From: Phytophthora colocasiae
Lineage: Eukaryota; Oomycota; Peronosporomycetes; Peronosporales; Peronosporaceae
Reading direction: 5' to 3'
DNA length: 64,000 nucleotides
Assembly (NCBI GenBank): GCA_018806915.1
Contig: JAGKQI010000055.1
Coordinates: 186,001-250,000, forward strand
Positions 49,650-60,283 of the stretch are shown piece by piece. A program made the translations under genes and the position numbers. The notes beneath the pieces are model-generated. The model ran no database searches, had not been told where the DNA came from, and saw only the letters and a list, made by a program, of their open reading frames with translations. Numbering within the stretch: the first letter of the stretch is position 1; each line of letters opens with the position of its first letter.

Positions 49650-51568
49650 ATGGGGCTGCTACGGACGCTGTGGGCATGGACGACCTTCACGACCGTCTCC
49701 TGCGCGATATTTGTACGTTATGAGGCTTTATAGAGGTAGATGGGGGATTCTAACGTGTTTCTGTGCCGGTAGTCTGCGTATATGGCGTTTGTGGGTCGTC
49801 AGGTACGAGATCATGTGTTTGAAAGGTGGTTGTATACGTTTCATTGATATTAAATATGTATACTTGACGCTATCAGGTATACAGGATCATGTACCCGACG
49901 TTCTCGGACAACCCGAACACTCTAGACCCTCTGTGGGGTGAAGGACAACCTCTGGATGTGACGTGTTATCTCTCAGTTCGTCCGGAATGGGACGCTAGCA
50001 AGGACTTTAACAGTGGTGCAGTCCACGTCGGGGCCTTCAAGTCGCTCACTTTTGACTGGGACAGCTCCAACTCGAGACAGCTGGACCTCAATATTTCTCG
50101 AGAGACATTGACAGAACTGGCGGGTGATAGTACAGCTGAACAAGTGTGGAATACGCTGAAGGGTAACTCCTCGGTGTATTTACATGTCCATGTGACCCAC
50201 ACAGGTTTTTCACCCGATCCGAAGGACAAAGAGCACTTTGATCAGTACAGAACGATCCACCAAGCCTCAAGTATTATCAAATATGGACCAAGGCCTAACG
50301 CCAAAAACACCAGCCTGTTGCTGGCTCCTGCCGAGAGCAAAACTAAGGCTACAACTGACGTACTGGATGAAGCTGCTATAATTTCTTACTGGAAACCGGC
50401 TGCGAGTGTGAGACTCGTGACGGACTTCACCCGATACCCAGTGGAGGAACTACCGGTGATGGTCTACCAGAACTTACGCTACGTCCAGCATCCCATGGAT
50501 CAGCGTTGGCGCTATTTGCCAGCACTTTATGTGGATGATTTGTCACAGACCCAAGACAAACTTATTCCTTTGAATGGAACGCTTGATGATGGCAATGGCG
50601 GAGAGGCTGTCCTCCCTCTCCAATTGTCCTGGTCTCCGTTGTCATTTGCACGCTGGCAGATGCAGCTGACTTTCGCAACGGTTTTTACCTCACAAGAGCA
50701 AATGGGAGTGCCTTCCAGTGATCTGGATGCACTTCGCTCGATGGTGACGGACACCCACCCAGTTCTTTTGGCTGTGACGATGAGTGTGTCATTGCTGCAC
50801 TTGCTTTTTGACTGGCTGGCTTTCCGTCACGATGTGAGCTACTGGCGAGCTAAAGGAGACAATGTAGTTGGTGTCTCTCTTCGCTCGATGACGGCCGAGC
50901 TGGGCTCTCAATCCGTGGTGCTTCTGTACCTGATTGACCAAGATTCGACGCTGCTAGTCACTGGCCCGCAGTGTATCAGCGTTGTGCTGCTTGTTTGGAA
51001 GGTGACCAAGGTCTGGCGCGCTCAACGTCGACAACTGAAGAGTCAAGCTACTCCACTAAATGATACGGCGGAAGACAAAGCGAAAGTGATGGACAAGCAC
51101 AGTGTTATGCTACTGAAAGAGACGCAAAGAGCTGACTCGCTAGCAACATCGCACATGCTGTTTGTGCTAGCCCCGTTGGCTGTTGGATATGCTGTCTATT
51201 CACTTCTATACGTCCCGCATACAGGCCTGTATGCCTGGATGCTCGAGTCTCTTACAACGACGGTATATGCCGTGGGTTTCGTGTTCATGCTTCCACAACT
51301 CGTCATTAATTACCGGCTCAAATCGGTGGCGCATTTACAGTGGCGATTGCTCATCTACCGCGCTCTCAACACGTTCATCGATGACCTGTTTGCATTTGTG
51401 ATCAAGATGCCGACACTTCATCGGATTTCGTGCTTCCGAGATGACATTGTGTTCATCGTGTATTTGTATCAGCGTTGGATTTACCCTGTGGATACGCAGC
51501 GACTGGGGGATGTTGCTGATGGGGCCCCCACGCCAAAAAACCCAGCTGACAAGCCTCACAATGAATAG
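49650..51568 (+). CDS. CLPTM1-family multi-pass membrane protein
   Basis: Three exons, 49650-49712, 49773-49802 and 49877-51568, each intron GTACG...AG and in phase, 594 residues. The two tiny first exons give an N-terminal membrane anchor (MGLLRTLWAWTTFTTVSCAIF|SAYMAFVGRQ). A lumenal domain follows with YPTFSDNPNTLDPLWG and YVDD, then several membrane segments with VTMSVSLLHLLFDWLAFRHD, VVGVSLRS and GFVFMLPQLVINYRLKSVAH, and the conserved RALNTFIDDLFAFVIKMP and DDIVFIVYLYQRWIYPVD. CLPTM1 and CLPTM1L proteins are endoplasmic-reticulum proteins; CLPTM1L is linked to glucosaminyl-phosphatidylinositol scrambling. Which of the two this is cannot be settled. Divergent from SURF6 across 199 bp. Confidence 0.88.
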
Positions 51569-51660
51569 AATTCCAACGCGAGGATATGGGATTTTTTCAG
51601 TCTTGGTAGCATGAGAATGTCACTCTCAATCGTGATGAGATTACGCGTAGAAGTTGCAGC

Positions 51661-51744
51661 ATGGACTTGAACTTGTCTGAGGACTTCACAAATACGCCTG
51701 GCCAGTACGAACCCCCGCGCGGAATTAATGCTGCTTTAGCGTCG
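51661..51744 (+). other. Orphan first exon with splice donor
   Basis: An ATG frame of 28 codons (MDLNLSEDFTNTPGQYEPP...) runs exactly in phase into GTAAGT at 51745. It has no stop and looks like a real first exon. The sequence after about 51780 is the duplicated zinc-finger cassette, so the rest of the gene is missing or displaced. Confidence 0.35.
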
Positions 51745-51805
51745 GTAAGTACACTGTAGTTGTTTGAAGTACATTATTCTGCTACAAGTTTAATGCTGAA
51801 ACGAC

Positions 51806-52431
51806 TCAACTCCAAAGCTGCTCGACATCCAGCTCTTCAGCTTCATAGTCTTCTTCATCTGAGCTCGAACCTAACGACTCGCTAGTTCCTCCCAGTATGT
51901 GTTGAGAGAGCACTTCTTCAAGATAATTCACGTACTCGAAGCTGGTCTTGCAGTCGAGCGAGCAGAACTGTCCGGCATTGGAGCTCCAAGGTGACAAAAC
52001 CGTAAAAAAGAGACGTCCGCAGTTCATGCAGTGAGTTTGTCGTGCTCGCCAGCTACCACGATGGTCTTCGTTTCTTGTGTGTGTAGTTGAACTGGATTGT
52101 ACCGAATGCTTTGGGATAATGGCACTGGCGTGACGAGCGAGAGACTCCTTAGCAGTCATTGGCGATGGTTCTGGTTCTCCTGACCAAGACTTGCGTCGAG
52201 TGTCATCTGAGGAGGATGTCCGCTTAAAAATGAGCTGGAAGATTCGAGTGGCGAAGCTCGGAGGCGTGGAGTTACGTGGTGCAGTCCGGTTGAAGCTTCG
52301 TCATTGGCAGCCACACGAAAGGCTTTCTTCCTCTCTAAACAGAACGTGTGAGCCATTCTTTTCGAGTTGGATGTGCGTTGGGCGAGGAGGATTGAAGAGT
52401 GAACATCGAGTTGTGCTGGTAAGTGCAGCAT
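51806..52431 (-). pseudogene. FLZ-type zinc-finger gene, type A copy 4 (frameshifted)
   Basis: Starts at the ATG of MLHLPAQLD (52431) and follows the A type, but a one-base shift near 52270 sends it out of frame before the finger. The downstream frame resumes with TAKESLARHASAII, a 3-residue deletion (IPKH for IPIEFKH), the finger HCMNCGRLFF...FCSLDCKTSF and the acidic tail. The finger itself is intact but not joined to the start codon. Confidence 0.75.
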
Positions 52432-52452
52432 CTTCTTCAGTTCTGCCTCCAA

Positions 52453-53359
52453 GCAAAGATACGCTAGAGATCTTGCTTACACATCGTGCCGTCTCCCAGA
52501 CCAAGCGATGTTCCCAGCCTTGCGTGGCGCTGTCATGTCCAGCCCTTGCACAATATTGTCGATGGTCGTCCCAAGTGATGAGACTGCACGTTTCATGGTC
52601 GGGCTTTTGGTTTTCTAAGAACAGCAATCCATCATAGCAGCTTTTAGTATGGACTCCCCTGCGAGTTGCTCAGCCTCCTTTAAAGCTGGAATCGACTTCA
52701 GCTATCGTCGTTGTCAATTTGTCACAGTAGGAGACGCGGCGGGTATAGCGGGCTGAAGGTTGTGTGTGTAGGTCGTGTTTGCTGGAGGACAGAACTTGCA
52801 GATTGGAAAATGGACGAGTCGCAGAAGTTGTCTACCTGTTTGTCCGAGTTTCTGGTTAATCGATCATTCGTCTGCGAAGGTGTTTGCTGATACGTTTGCA
52901 TCTACAAAGACACCGAACACGCGCTGGAATTCTGAGTCACTCGTTGACTCACGTCTTATTGCTCGAGACAGAGACTGTCAATCCTGCACTTCAAGGACAG
53001 AATACTTTGAGTCAATAGGTAGGCTGCGTTTCCACGTGCTCGTTGTTGCTTGCTTCGACCATCACTGTTCGGTGTTATCAGAGCCTGGCCCGGAACAATT
53101 GAATTAAGTTGCTCGACAACGAACGACGAAGCCACGTATTATAACCACGTCGAGCTCCGAGTCACTGCTGCTGCTACTGCTGCTACTGCTTAGGAGCGGA
53201 CTCATTTGATTTCAAAAGTTCCTCCTGTCGCCCGGACTGTCGTGGCGTGCGAGTCGGCTTTGGTTGATCGTACGGAGGAATTCGAGTGACTCTGGAGCTG
53301 ATCGCCGTAGATTACTTTTTACTTGCCAATTTGCCTCGCTTCGACCAGAGCAACATTAC
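52453..53359. other. Rearranged flank between A copy 4 and B copy 6
   Basis: About 900 bp. The left part is the 5' flank of the A gene. From about 52870 it matches the inner arm sequence of 37680-38156 in the plus direction, including a CTG/CTA repeat near 53167. A and B are head to head here, while elsewhere they are in the same orientation, so a local inversion took place. No gene is supported. Confidence 0.5.
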
Positions 53360-53866
53360 ATGAACATTTCAGCTGGTATTGCGATCAATGGGTACCAACC
53401 TCCTCGGCGCGAGGTCAACGCTACAAAGAAGACTCAAGACAAAACTCACCCGAGTTTCGCGTCTCGAGTGCTCCGACTGGTTTTCAAAAGAAACCAACAA
53501 CCGACCGAGTTGCAAACCAAGTCATGGCCTGGAAGACACGAACCCGACTGTGAAGTAGTACCGACAGCCAGCGAACCTTAATTCAGCCCCAACATCTCCA
53601 TCCCCAACAGTCTCGCGTCGTCAGCACCATCCGTCACGTCGACAACACATCCAAGACTGCAGCGAGTTCGCATGCGGTCGGTTGACGCTAATGAATACGG
53701 TGAAGACCACTGGAGACAACGACAAACGTACTGTGTCAACTGTGAGCGGCTCTTCTTGAAGTCGATGTCGTCGTTGAGCAGCACCGCCGGAAGATTCTGC
53801 TCGCTGGACTGTAAAGCGAACTTCGAGTACGTGACGCAACTCGTCTGCCAAAACTCGATCACATGA
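53360..53866 (+). pseudogene. FLZ-type zinc-finger gene, type B copy 6 (nonsense and truncation)
   Basis: ATG at 53360 (MNISAGIAINGY). A CAA to TAA change at 53579 stops the frame after SEP, before the finger. Beyond it the finger is readable (YCVNCERLFL...FCSLDCKANFEYVTQL) until the copy is cut at about 53846 by unrelated sequence. The upstream ATG used in copies 3 and 4 has become GTG here. It is a dead copy. Confidence 0.78.
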
Positions 53867-54122
53867 CTGCATAATATTGGAATGAACAGAACACACTAGA
53901 CAAACTCAATCAAGTGTATTGAAACTCTTAACCTCTGAGCCTACTCTCTAGATCCGTGCTCGGTACCTGGAGGCAAAAGAGGAAGTGAGCTCGTCTTCGG
54001 ACTTCGTCCTCTACGGCCTCACTCCTCGCCTCTTGTCGTCATCGCACAATGGATGGCAGACAGCAACTGTCTGCACTATCCAGATCTCAGATGGGATCTG
54101 AACTCCCTCTCGTACTTGCTAA
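53867..54122. other. Unassigned sequence before the hAT element
   Basis: About 250 bp, C/T-rich in part, without a gene. It is continuous with 58859 on, because the hAT element separates one original sequence. It may belong to an LTR or another repeat, but no partner copy is in the window. Confidence 0.35.
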
Positions 54123-54761
54123 TAGAGAATGTAAACCGGTTACAACCGGATATCGGTTTGCCCTTTTTCACACAACCGGTTGAAAACCGGATTTGAAACC
54201 AGATTATCCGGTTTGATCCGGTTCAAACCGGTTAATGTTTTATACAGGTTACTTCTTCAAACAAATCATAAATGCCAACGCTTTTGTGACTTAAATTAAA
54301 TTATAGAGTTTCCATGTCAGCGCCCATTGGATATAAAAATGCCTGCCTTTAGCGAATTAGGAGCTGTATTTTGATCTCTAATTCCTTATTAAAAGTGGAT
54401 ATCAATATATATAATGTGCGAGTTGCTGCTCTGCGCCCGTTCATCGCAAATTCGTCGGCAGACGGAGGTCAGAGTACGCGACGTCTTACATCTGTAGCTT
54501 TCACAAGGTCGACGAGGAGTGTCCTTGCAGCTAGGGACGTGGCGGAGCAGCTACTTCACCTAAACAAGAGTTAATTTTGATCTTTTGTTGGCCATTGTTC
54601 TTGTCCACGACCCAAGCCGTTTAACCGGGTTCAACTGACGTAAGTATGGTCTCTGGAGACTTATTGAGCCTTCGTGAATTGAGGATCGATTTATTTATTT
54701 GATTCTAGACTGACAAGCTCTGCTTTACTGTTGTAGCCGTGTTCAATGTCTATGACGAGGC

Positions 54762-56248
54762 TTGTTCCAAACGGATAAAGCGAATTCTACGGTCGCTACA
54801 GAGAAGAAGAACATTAAGTTGATTCGCCAATATGTGCAGAATTTAGCAGTGAGAACGTTGCAGACATCGATTCGTGCTTTCTTTCGCTTTCATAGATGGA
54901 AGAAGGTGCTGAAAGCTTTTCACGTGGATGTTTATTGGTCGGCAGCAGTTGAGGTTCTAACCATTTGGCGCATGTTTACTGCTAAAAGCACAATCTATTC
55001 CTTATGCATGATCAAGCAAAAGCCAAAGCAGCAAATGTGATAAGCCGATTTTTCAGTAAAAGCAATTGAACCAAAATGTCGGAAAACTGTGTTCACTGAG
55101 GATACTGATGCTGCATTCTCAGCTCGAAAACAAAAAAGTCTTGGAAGCGTTGTTTACGAATTTTGGACGATCTGTTCTTCGTGAAGCACTTCCGAGGTGG
55201 AAAGAGAAAATCTATGAAATCAGAATTTGGACACTTGAGAAAACAGTGGTAGGAATATTCGGATTTCTGCCTTTGACCCATTTTCACTCTGTTTAATATT
55301 TTGTGCAGACAAGTGCATTCAGAAAAATTTATCGAGGCTTCCGTGTTCGAGCTTACTTAAAGCGAATCAAAATACGAAACTCGCTTACTGATCGCGTTGG
55401 AACACTTGTAGACCAGTTCATTGTATCGGGAGATTTTCTTATTCTTAAGACGTTGTCTGCAGCTCAAGGAAAAGAAGTTAGCGATATATGGAACTGGTTT
55501 GATCGACACTTCAGAAACGAGCACCACTGATGACCAACACGTGGACACATCCGAAAGAGAATTACGTGAGGCACGGAGAGGGGATAAAGTCAAAATCTCA
55601 ACGAAGAAACCGGTATCCAAAACACGGTCGAATGTGTTTATCTCGGAAAAGCTGTTGGATAGTATTCCAGGTGGAATGAACGCACCAATTTCTCGGTTGC
55701 TTCTGGTCGCAGCATTAAGATATTACGATCCAGGGAGTAGAAGTGAAAAGGGGACGTTTGTACCTTGAAGGTCGAAACTCGCATTTTTTTCCAGAGTTAC
55801 TTGTGTATGGAATTTCCGCTTTTAAAGATAAAGGAGCAAACAACAAGCGATGGCATATCTTACTGGGAAATCGGTGCTACACGGCGTATGATATTCTGTA
55901 CAACGTCAGGGGAATTGGAGAATTGATGTCATGGAACATCCCAGGACCTTTAGCAGCAAGTATTTACAGTGTAATCCAGGAGATCCACGTCTAAAGCACT
56001 CAAGAGGAAAGTGGTGACTGACCCGTACCGGTTGTACAATCTTGATGTGTTCGAGTACGAACTGGACAACCCTAATGGTGTTGTATGGTGCGATCCCCGT
56101 TCTAGTTGCCCCGAATAAGGAGAAAACACTGTCGGAATGCTCACATCAGCAAACCAGGAAGTTCGTATCAGTGCTGGATTTGAACAGTTCCTCAAAACTC
56201 GAGCGTCAAACGCTGCAGGACGTCTTGCTGGAGAAGGTGGATGAATAA
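54762..56248 (+). pseudogene. IQ-motif gene fragment captured inside the hAT element
   Basis: Several plus-strand frames read as a degenerating protein gene. One holds IRQYVQNLAVRTLQTSIRAFFRFHRWKK (54762-55040). The next (55066 on) ends EKTV at a 60-bp intron, GTAGGA...GTGCAG (55249-55308), in phase with TSAFRKIYRGFRVRAYLKRIK, an IQ-type calmodulin-binding motif. Further frames hold LLDSIPGGMNAPISRLLLVAA and FFPELLVYGISAFKDKG. Stops and shifts separate them. Nothing here resembles a transposase. The retained intron means capture at the DNA level. I do not recognise the parent gene. Confidence 0.5.
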
Positions 56249-56377
56249 TGTCTGCATTTTTTGCTACACCGAACGCTTTCGAGGCTCCTTCGTGGCTATC
56301 GCGATGATGTTCCTATTGGCGCGTTGCTCCGAGAGACAATGGAAACGAACCGTTTGAAATCCGCTGAATCTCATGAA

Positions 56378-58378
56378 TCAGCTCCAATATAAGCTGGGCT
56401 CTAGACATTTTATGCCTTGCTCACTTCGTTCGTCAGTGTAGCTACGGTTAAACTTCCGAAACGACTTCAGTTCACAGATTGCTTGGACTGCATCATCTCC
56501 CAAACGTGCACGACGGCTGCTAAGAGCGATACCTGCTGCGGAAAACGCAATTTCGCTTGGAACTGATGTGGCTGTGATTGCCAGAAAGTCGTGAGCCATG
56601 AGTTTGATCCGCGGATAGCCGTCACCCGTGACACGGAACCAAGTGCACACATCTTTACTTCCGTCATCTCGCTCATTCCTTCAGCAGCTAACCATCGATC
56701 CAGTTCTTGGGCGAATGAGTCATCATGATTCTGGGACCCACAGTGGTTTGCATCCGCATCGATATCGCAATCTTGGCCAGCGTTGTCGGTGGCAATTCCA
56801 GTACCAGTTCCGTCCTGATTAGTGCTGCGCGCGAGGAGGCCTCGAAGAGCCTTGCCTTTCTTCTTCCTCGCTGACGGAGGCCCACGGTTTGGCTGTTGCT
56901 GAGTCTGGAATTTCTCGCGATAGTACAAATTAAACTCGTCATGAGCTTCTCGCTTGACGTGGTCAACGTTGTCTACCAAGACATCGAGATGCTGCTTGGC
57001 CCTAGGGTCTAATATTGTGGCGATTCTTGCTTCTCGCGTGTTGACCTTCGGTGCGTATTCATCCAGCTTCGACTTCACTGTCATAGCAAAGTTCAATGTC
57101 TGATCGTCTTGTGACTTCTCTATGGTTTCCGTAGCGTGAAATCGAATGACATGGAAAGCCAGCAAAAGAATCCCAAATGTTGGATATGTCGACGCTGATA
57201 GCATATCGGTGGCTTCCTTAATCAGTTCAAGAAAGTCGTAAAGCGCTTCAACAGCTCCCCACCACTCCTCGGTAATCTCTTTAGCAAGACGGTCTATTGG
57301 GCTGATACTGAAACCCGTATATCCAGGAAGTTTTTCGCGAATTCGACGAAGTAACTCGGTCAAGGGCAACTTCAACATAATTAGGCTTCCCAGCATTATC
57401 CATGTGCTGTTCCACCTCGTCACTACATCCATCTTCAGAGTGATATACTTGTGCACTAAGTCAGCACATACACGTTCCAAAGCTTCGGTCAACTTTGTTG
57501 ACTCCGTGATTTTCTTGACGAGGTCTCGAAAATGGCCAACAGCAGTGTCGACTAAAGGACACTTATCGAGCCCTTCCTTCACAGCAAGTTGAAGCACGTG
57601 CGCAGTGCATCTTAGCTGGACAACGGTTGGAGTTGGCGCTCGTAAGGTTCCAGGTACACTCTCTCCATAATTTGCTGCTCGCAAAAGACTGTTGACCTCG
57701 CTGCAAACGGTCGTTCAAGTGAAAGTATCATTGCCGTATTGTTTGTAGCATTGTCCGCTGTAACCGTCCAAATAGATGAAAGAAGCGAGAAGTCCATGTC
57801 CTTTACAGCACTTACGAAGTGTTCAGCGAGTCGTTTGCCTGTATGTGGATACATCACTCGAGTAAAAGCTATAATTACAGAACGCATCCTCCAACTTCTA
57901 TCAATAAAATGCATAGTGATCACCATATAACCCCGTTTCGAAGGTGATGTCCACAAATCTGTCGTAAAGCTAACTCGGCGACCATCAACTTCCTGACGGA
58001 TTTCCACGCGAACAGCCTCTTTTTCAGCTTTCCACTGAAGAATAACTTTGTTCGAATCGTTTGCTGACAGGGAACATTATAGTCAGGACGTAGAGACTTA
58101 CAAAACTCCACAAATGCATCTTGATCGACAACGGCGAACGGCTGGGAGTTGGAGATAATCCACCCAACAAGTTTCTCGTCAGACTGCTTGGTGGCTTCGG
58201 GTGTCATGGCTTCAACACGGGCTCTCGTCTGCCGGGAAAATGTGCTAGAGACTTCAATGTCAATGCCGTAGATGTCAGCATGATGTTTGGCTAGGTGACC
58301 TTTAAAGTTCGACGTTGAACGAGAACGCCAAACCTGAGATAACCCCATCCCTAGAACAGACCATGCACTGAAATTCAC
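56378..58378 (-). pseudogene. Broken hAT transposase
   Basis: On the minus strand, in order: a BED-like head with LAKHHADIYG (58378-57920), FTTDLWTSPSKRGY and WTVTADNATNNTAMI (58007-57612), CTAHVLQLAVKEGL and MDVVTRWNSTWIML (57684-56467), then the dimerisation hATC block HDFLAITATSVPSE...FSAAGIALSSRRARLGDDAVQA (56650-56378). All hAT landmarks are present but lie in three or four overlapping frames, so at least three frameshifts break the gene. It is convergent with the captured gene fragment. Confidence 0.85.
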
Positions 58379-59695
58379 CAGTGCTTAGCTCGTGAATAAA
58401 GTTAAAACAGGTGACTCGTTCTTTCGCGTGCGTCTTCGGTAAGAGGACCCGAAGGAGGAAACAGTGGAGGCTGTGTCTGTGTCCCTTCCTACGGACACGT
58501 AGTCGGTTTCCGTGTTCATTGCCACTGACACTAGCGCTTAGCTCTCAGCGTGCCGCGACTACGCCAGTTCCAGGGGACTGAGTTACGGACCGTAACTTAC
58601 GGTTCTGTTGTCTGATCTTAGTGATATTCATCTCTTGAAAATTATAAACTGCATCACATCAAACAGAGTCAGCAAATTTTACAGAGTTATTTCGTGATTT
58701 GATTCGCTCAAATTCTGTCCAATTACGCTTTAGTTTAACCGGATTGAACCGGTTCTAATTCGGTTTGGATTCGGATATTTTCAAGACCGGTTCTAACCGG
58801 TTGATATTCGAATTGTATTCGGTTCAAACCGGTTATCCTCATCCATTTACATTCTCTACTTGCTAATGATAGAAGTAACTCAACAATAAATTGTTTAGAG
58901 AGGTTTTACTTTTTACTCGCTGGCAGACACGCTGCCTTATTCGCAAGAGGCGCGCTCAAGCGCGCCTACCGTTCAACACATAAGCAACTCACCTTTACTG
59001 CGTCATGGCGAGCGTCCAATGCGAGACACTTTGTGTTTTTATGCTACTCGAGACAACTACCACCTGCCAGTCCTACTAGTCACATGAAGTGAACAACACT
59101 ACACGGCGTCTGCATCCGTCAACAATTCGCCGTTTCTTCTGTCGACATCGACAGCCTTCACACCGTTCAACTTCTCCTTATTGCTGCTTTATTTAATGCG
59201 AAAACAGTATCAGCATCAGGCATGCTCACTCCAAACGTGTTTCCAGACACGCCAACAGCCGCACAAAACAATGAGGAACAAGAGAACCTGCTTCTCATTC
59301 TGCTTCCACAAATTTTATGGTAGTAAAAACATTGAATGTCTTTATTACACCGTACGCTACTTATTAAGTCCCTCAAACGTATTTTCGTTGGTTTATTACG
59401 CTTTGTACCGGTCTCGGAAGTCCAGGGTAACGAGCGCTTGATCAAACACCTCCGAGACGTCCTCCAGTAGTCGCAACCTCGGAGAGAGCAGGTCAGACTC
59501 ACTGTTGACCTCGCGTCACGACATCGACTGTACCAAAAGCAGTAACCCGTTGACCCAGAAGCTTGGATGCCAGTACGTTACATGTATTGTTGACCAAGTG
59601 GGGAATACACGTGACAGTGTCTCTTTCGTGAATCTGGTTGTAGTGGAAGCCACGAGGGTCTCTGGACTCGTTTTTTTAGCTCCACCTCCAGGTCT

Positions 59696-59944
59696 TTAAA
59701 CCACCAACTCAAACAGCGCGCAACTGCGCAGAATGGACTCGACGCCGTGCTCGGAATTCAAAGTCACGTCGGAGGTCAAGAAATCCTTGGAAGAGGCGGA
59801 CGGTTTGCCAAAAAGATGGACATACTCCACCGCTACGTTCCAGATACTCCCTTTGGGTTGCATACTGGAAGCTTCCACGCGTTTGCGCTCCACCAGCTTC
59901 TCGATCTCTTGATGTAGTTGTTCCGTCGAGTGTTAACAGTGTTA
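59696..59944 (-). other. Possible exon of unknown gene
   Basis: A minus-strand frame ends at 59696 with SILRSCALFELVV and contains a charged helix (QLHQEIEKLVERKRVEAS) and VAVEYVHLFGKPSASS. The composition is protein-like. The first ATG, at 59842, is internal, so an upstream exon would be needed; a TAA precedes the frame. I do not recognise it. Confidence 0.25.
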
Positions 59945-60024
59945 GTTGTTAACTTAACACGTGATCATTCCGCTTCTTCTGGTATCGCTCCTGACCCCCC
60001 CCCCCTCTCCTCCGAGGGAGAGAA

Positions 60025-60167
60025 TTCACCACCACAACGATGATAATGTTCCACCTGATATTTGTTCCCCACCACCAGCGATTAGGAGGTCACCACCAAG
60101 GTTTTGAAGGGTTTAAATCACCAGAGCAAGAGTAGTTCACCACCAAGAAAATGTATCTTACCACCAG
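60025..60167. repeat. Subterminal TTCACCACCA repeats beside MULE 2
   Basis: CACCACCA or a close variant occurs at 60025, 60069, 60090, 60136 and 60158. Inverted TGGTGGT copies lie on the other side of the transposase at 63004 and 63023. Direct repeats at one side and inverted repeats at the other are typical of transposase-binding subterminal arrays. Confidence 0.5.
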
Positions 60168-60283
60168 AGAAATCGTTGTTGCTTGGATGACTTATTCTTG
60201 ACGGACACGGAAGTTAACAACGATAGTTGTGCATAGAAACAAAAGGCTTAGAAATGAAATTGTGTATGTGCTGCGTTGACGGG

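Larger units (their letters stand above)
54123..58858. mobile_element. hAT transposon with 8-bp target duplication
   Basis: A 4,736-bp element with terminal inverted repeats TAGAGAATGTAAA, flanked by the 8-bp duplication CTTGCTAA (54115-54122 and 58859-58866). Both subterminal regions are packed with AACCGGTT-like words (about ten on each side in both orientations), probable transposase binding sites. A broken hAT transposase lies on the minus strand in the right part, and an unrelated intron-containing gene fragment on the plus strand in the left part. Confidence 0.92.
58867..60283. other. Gene-poor stretch before MULE 2
   Basis: About 1.4 kb. The only plausible coding piece is a minus-strand frame at 59696-59944, listed separately. 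A run of 13 or 14 C lies near 59997-60005. Short frames at 59167-59700 show no domain. Confidence 0.35.

Noticed and set aside
59995..60008. C homopolymer as a transposon end or G-quadruplex
   Set aside because: A single uninterrupted run, most likely a simple repeat; no paired element found.
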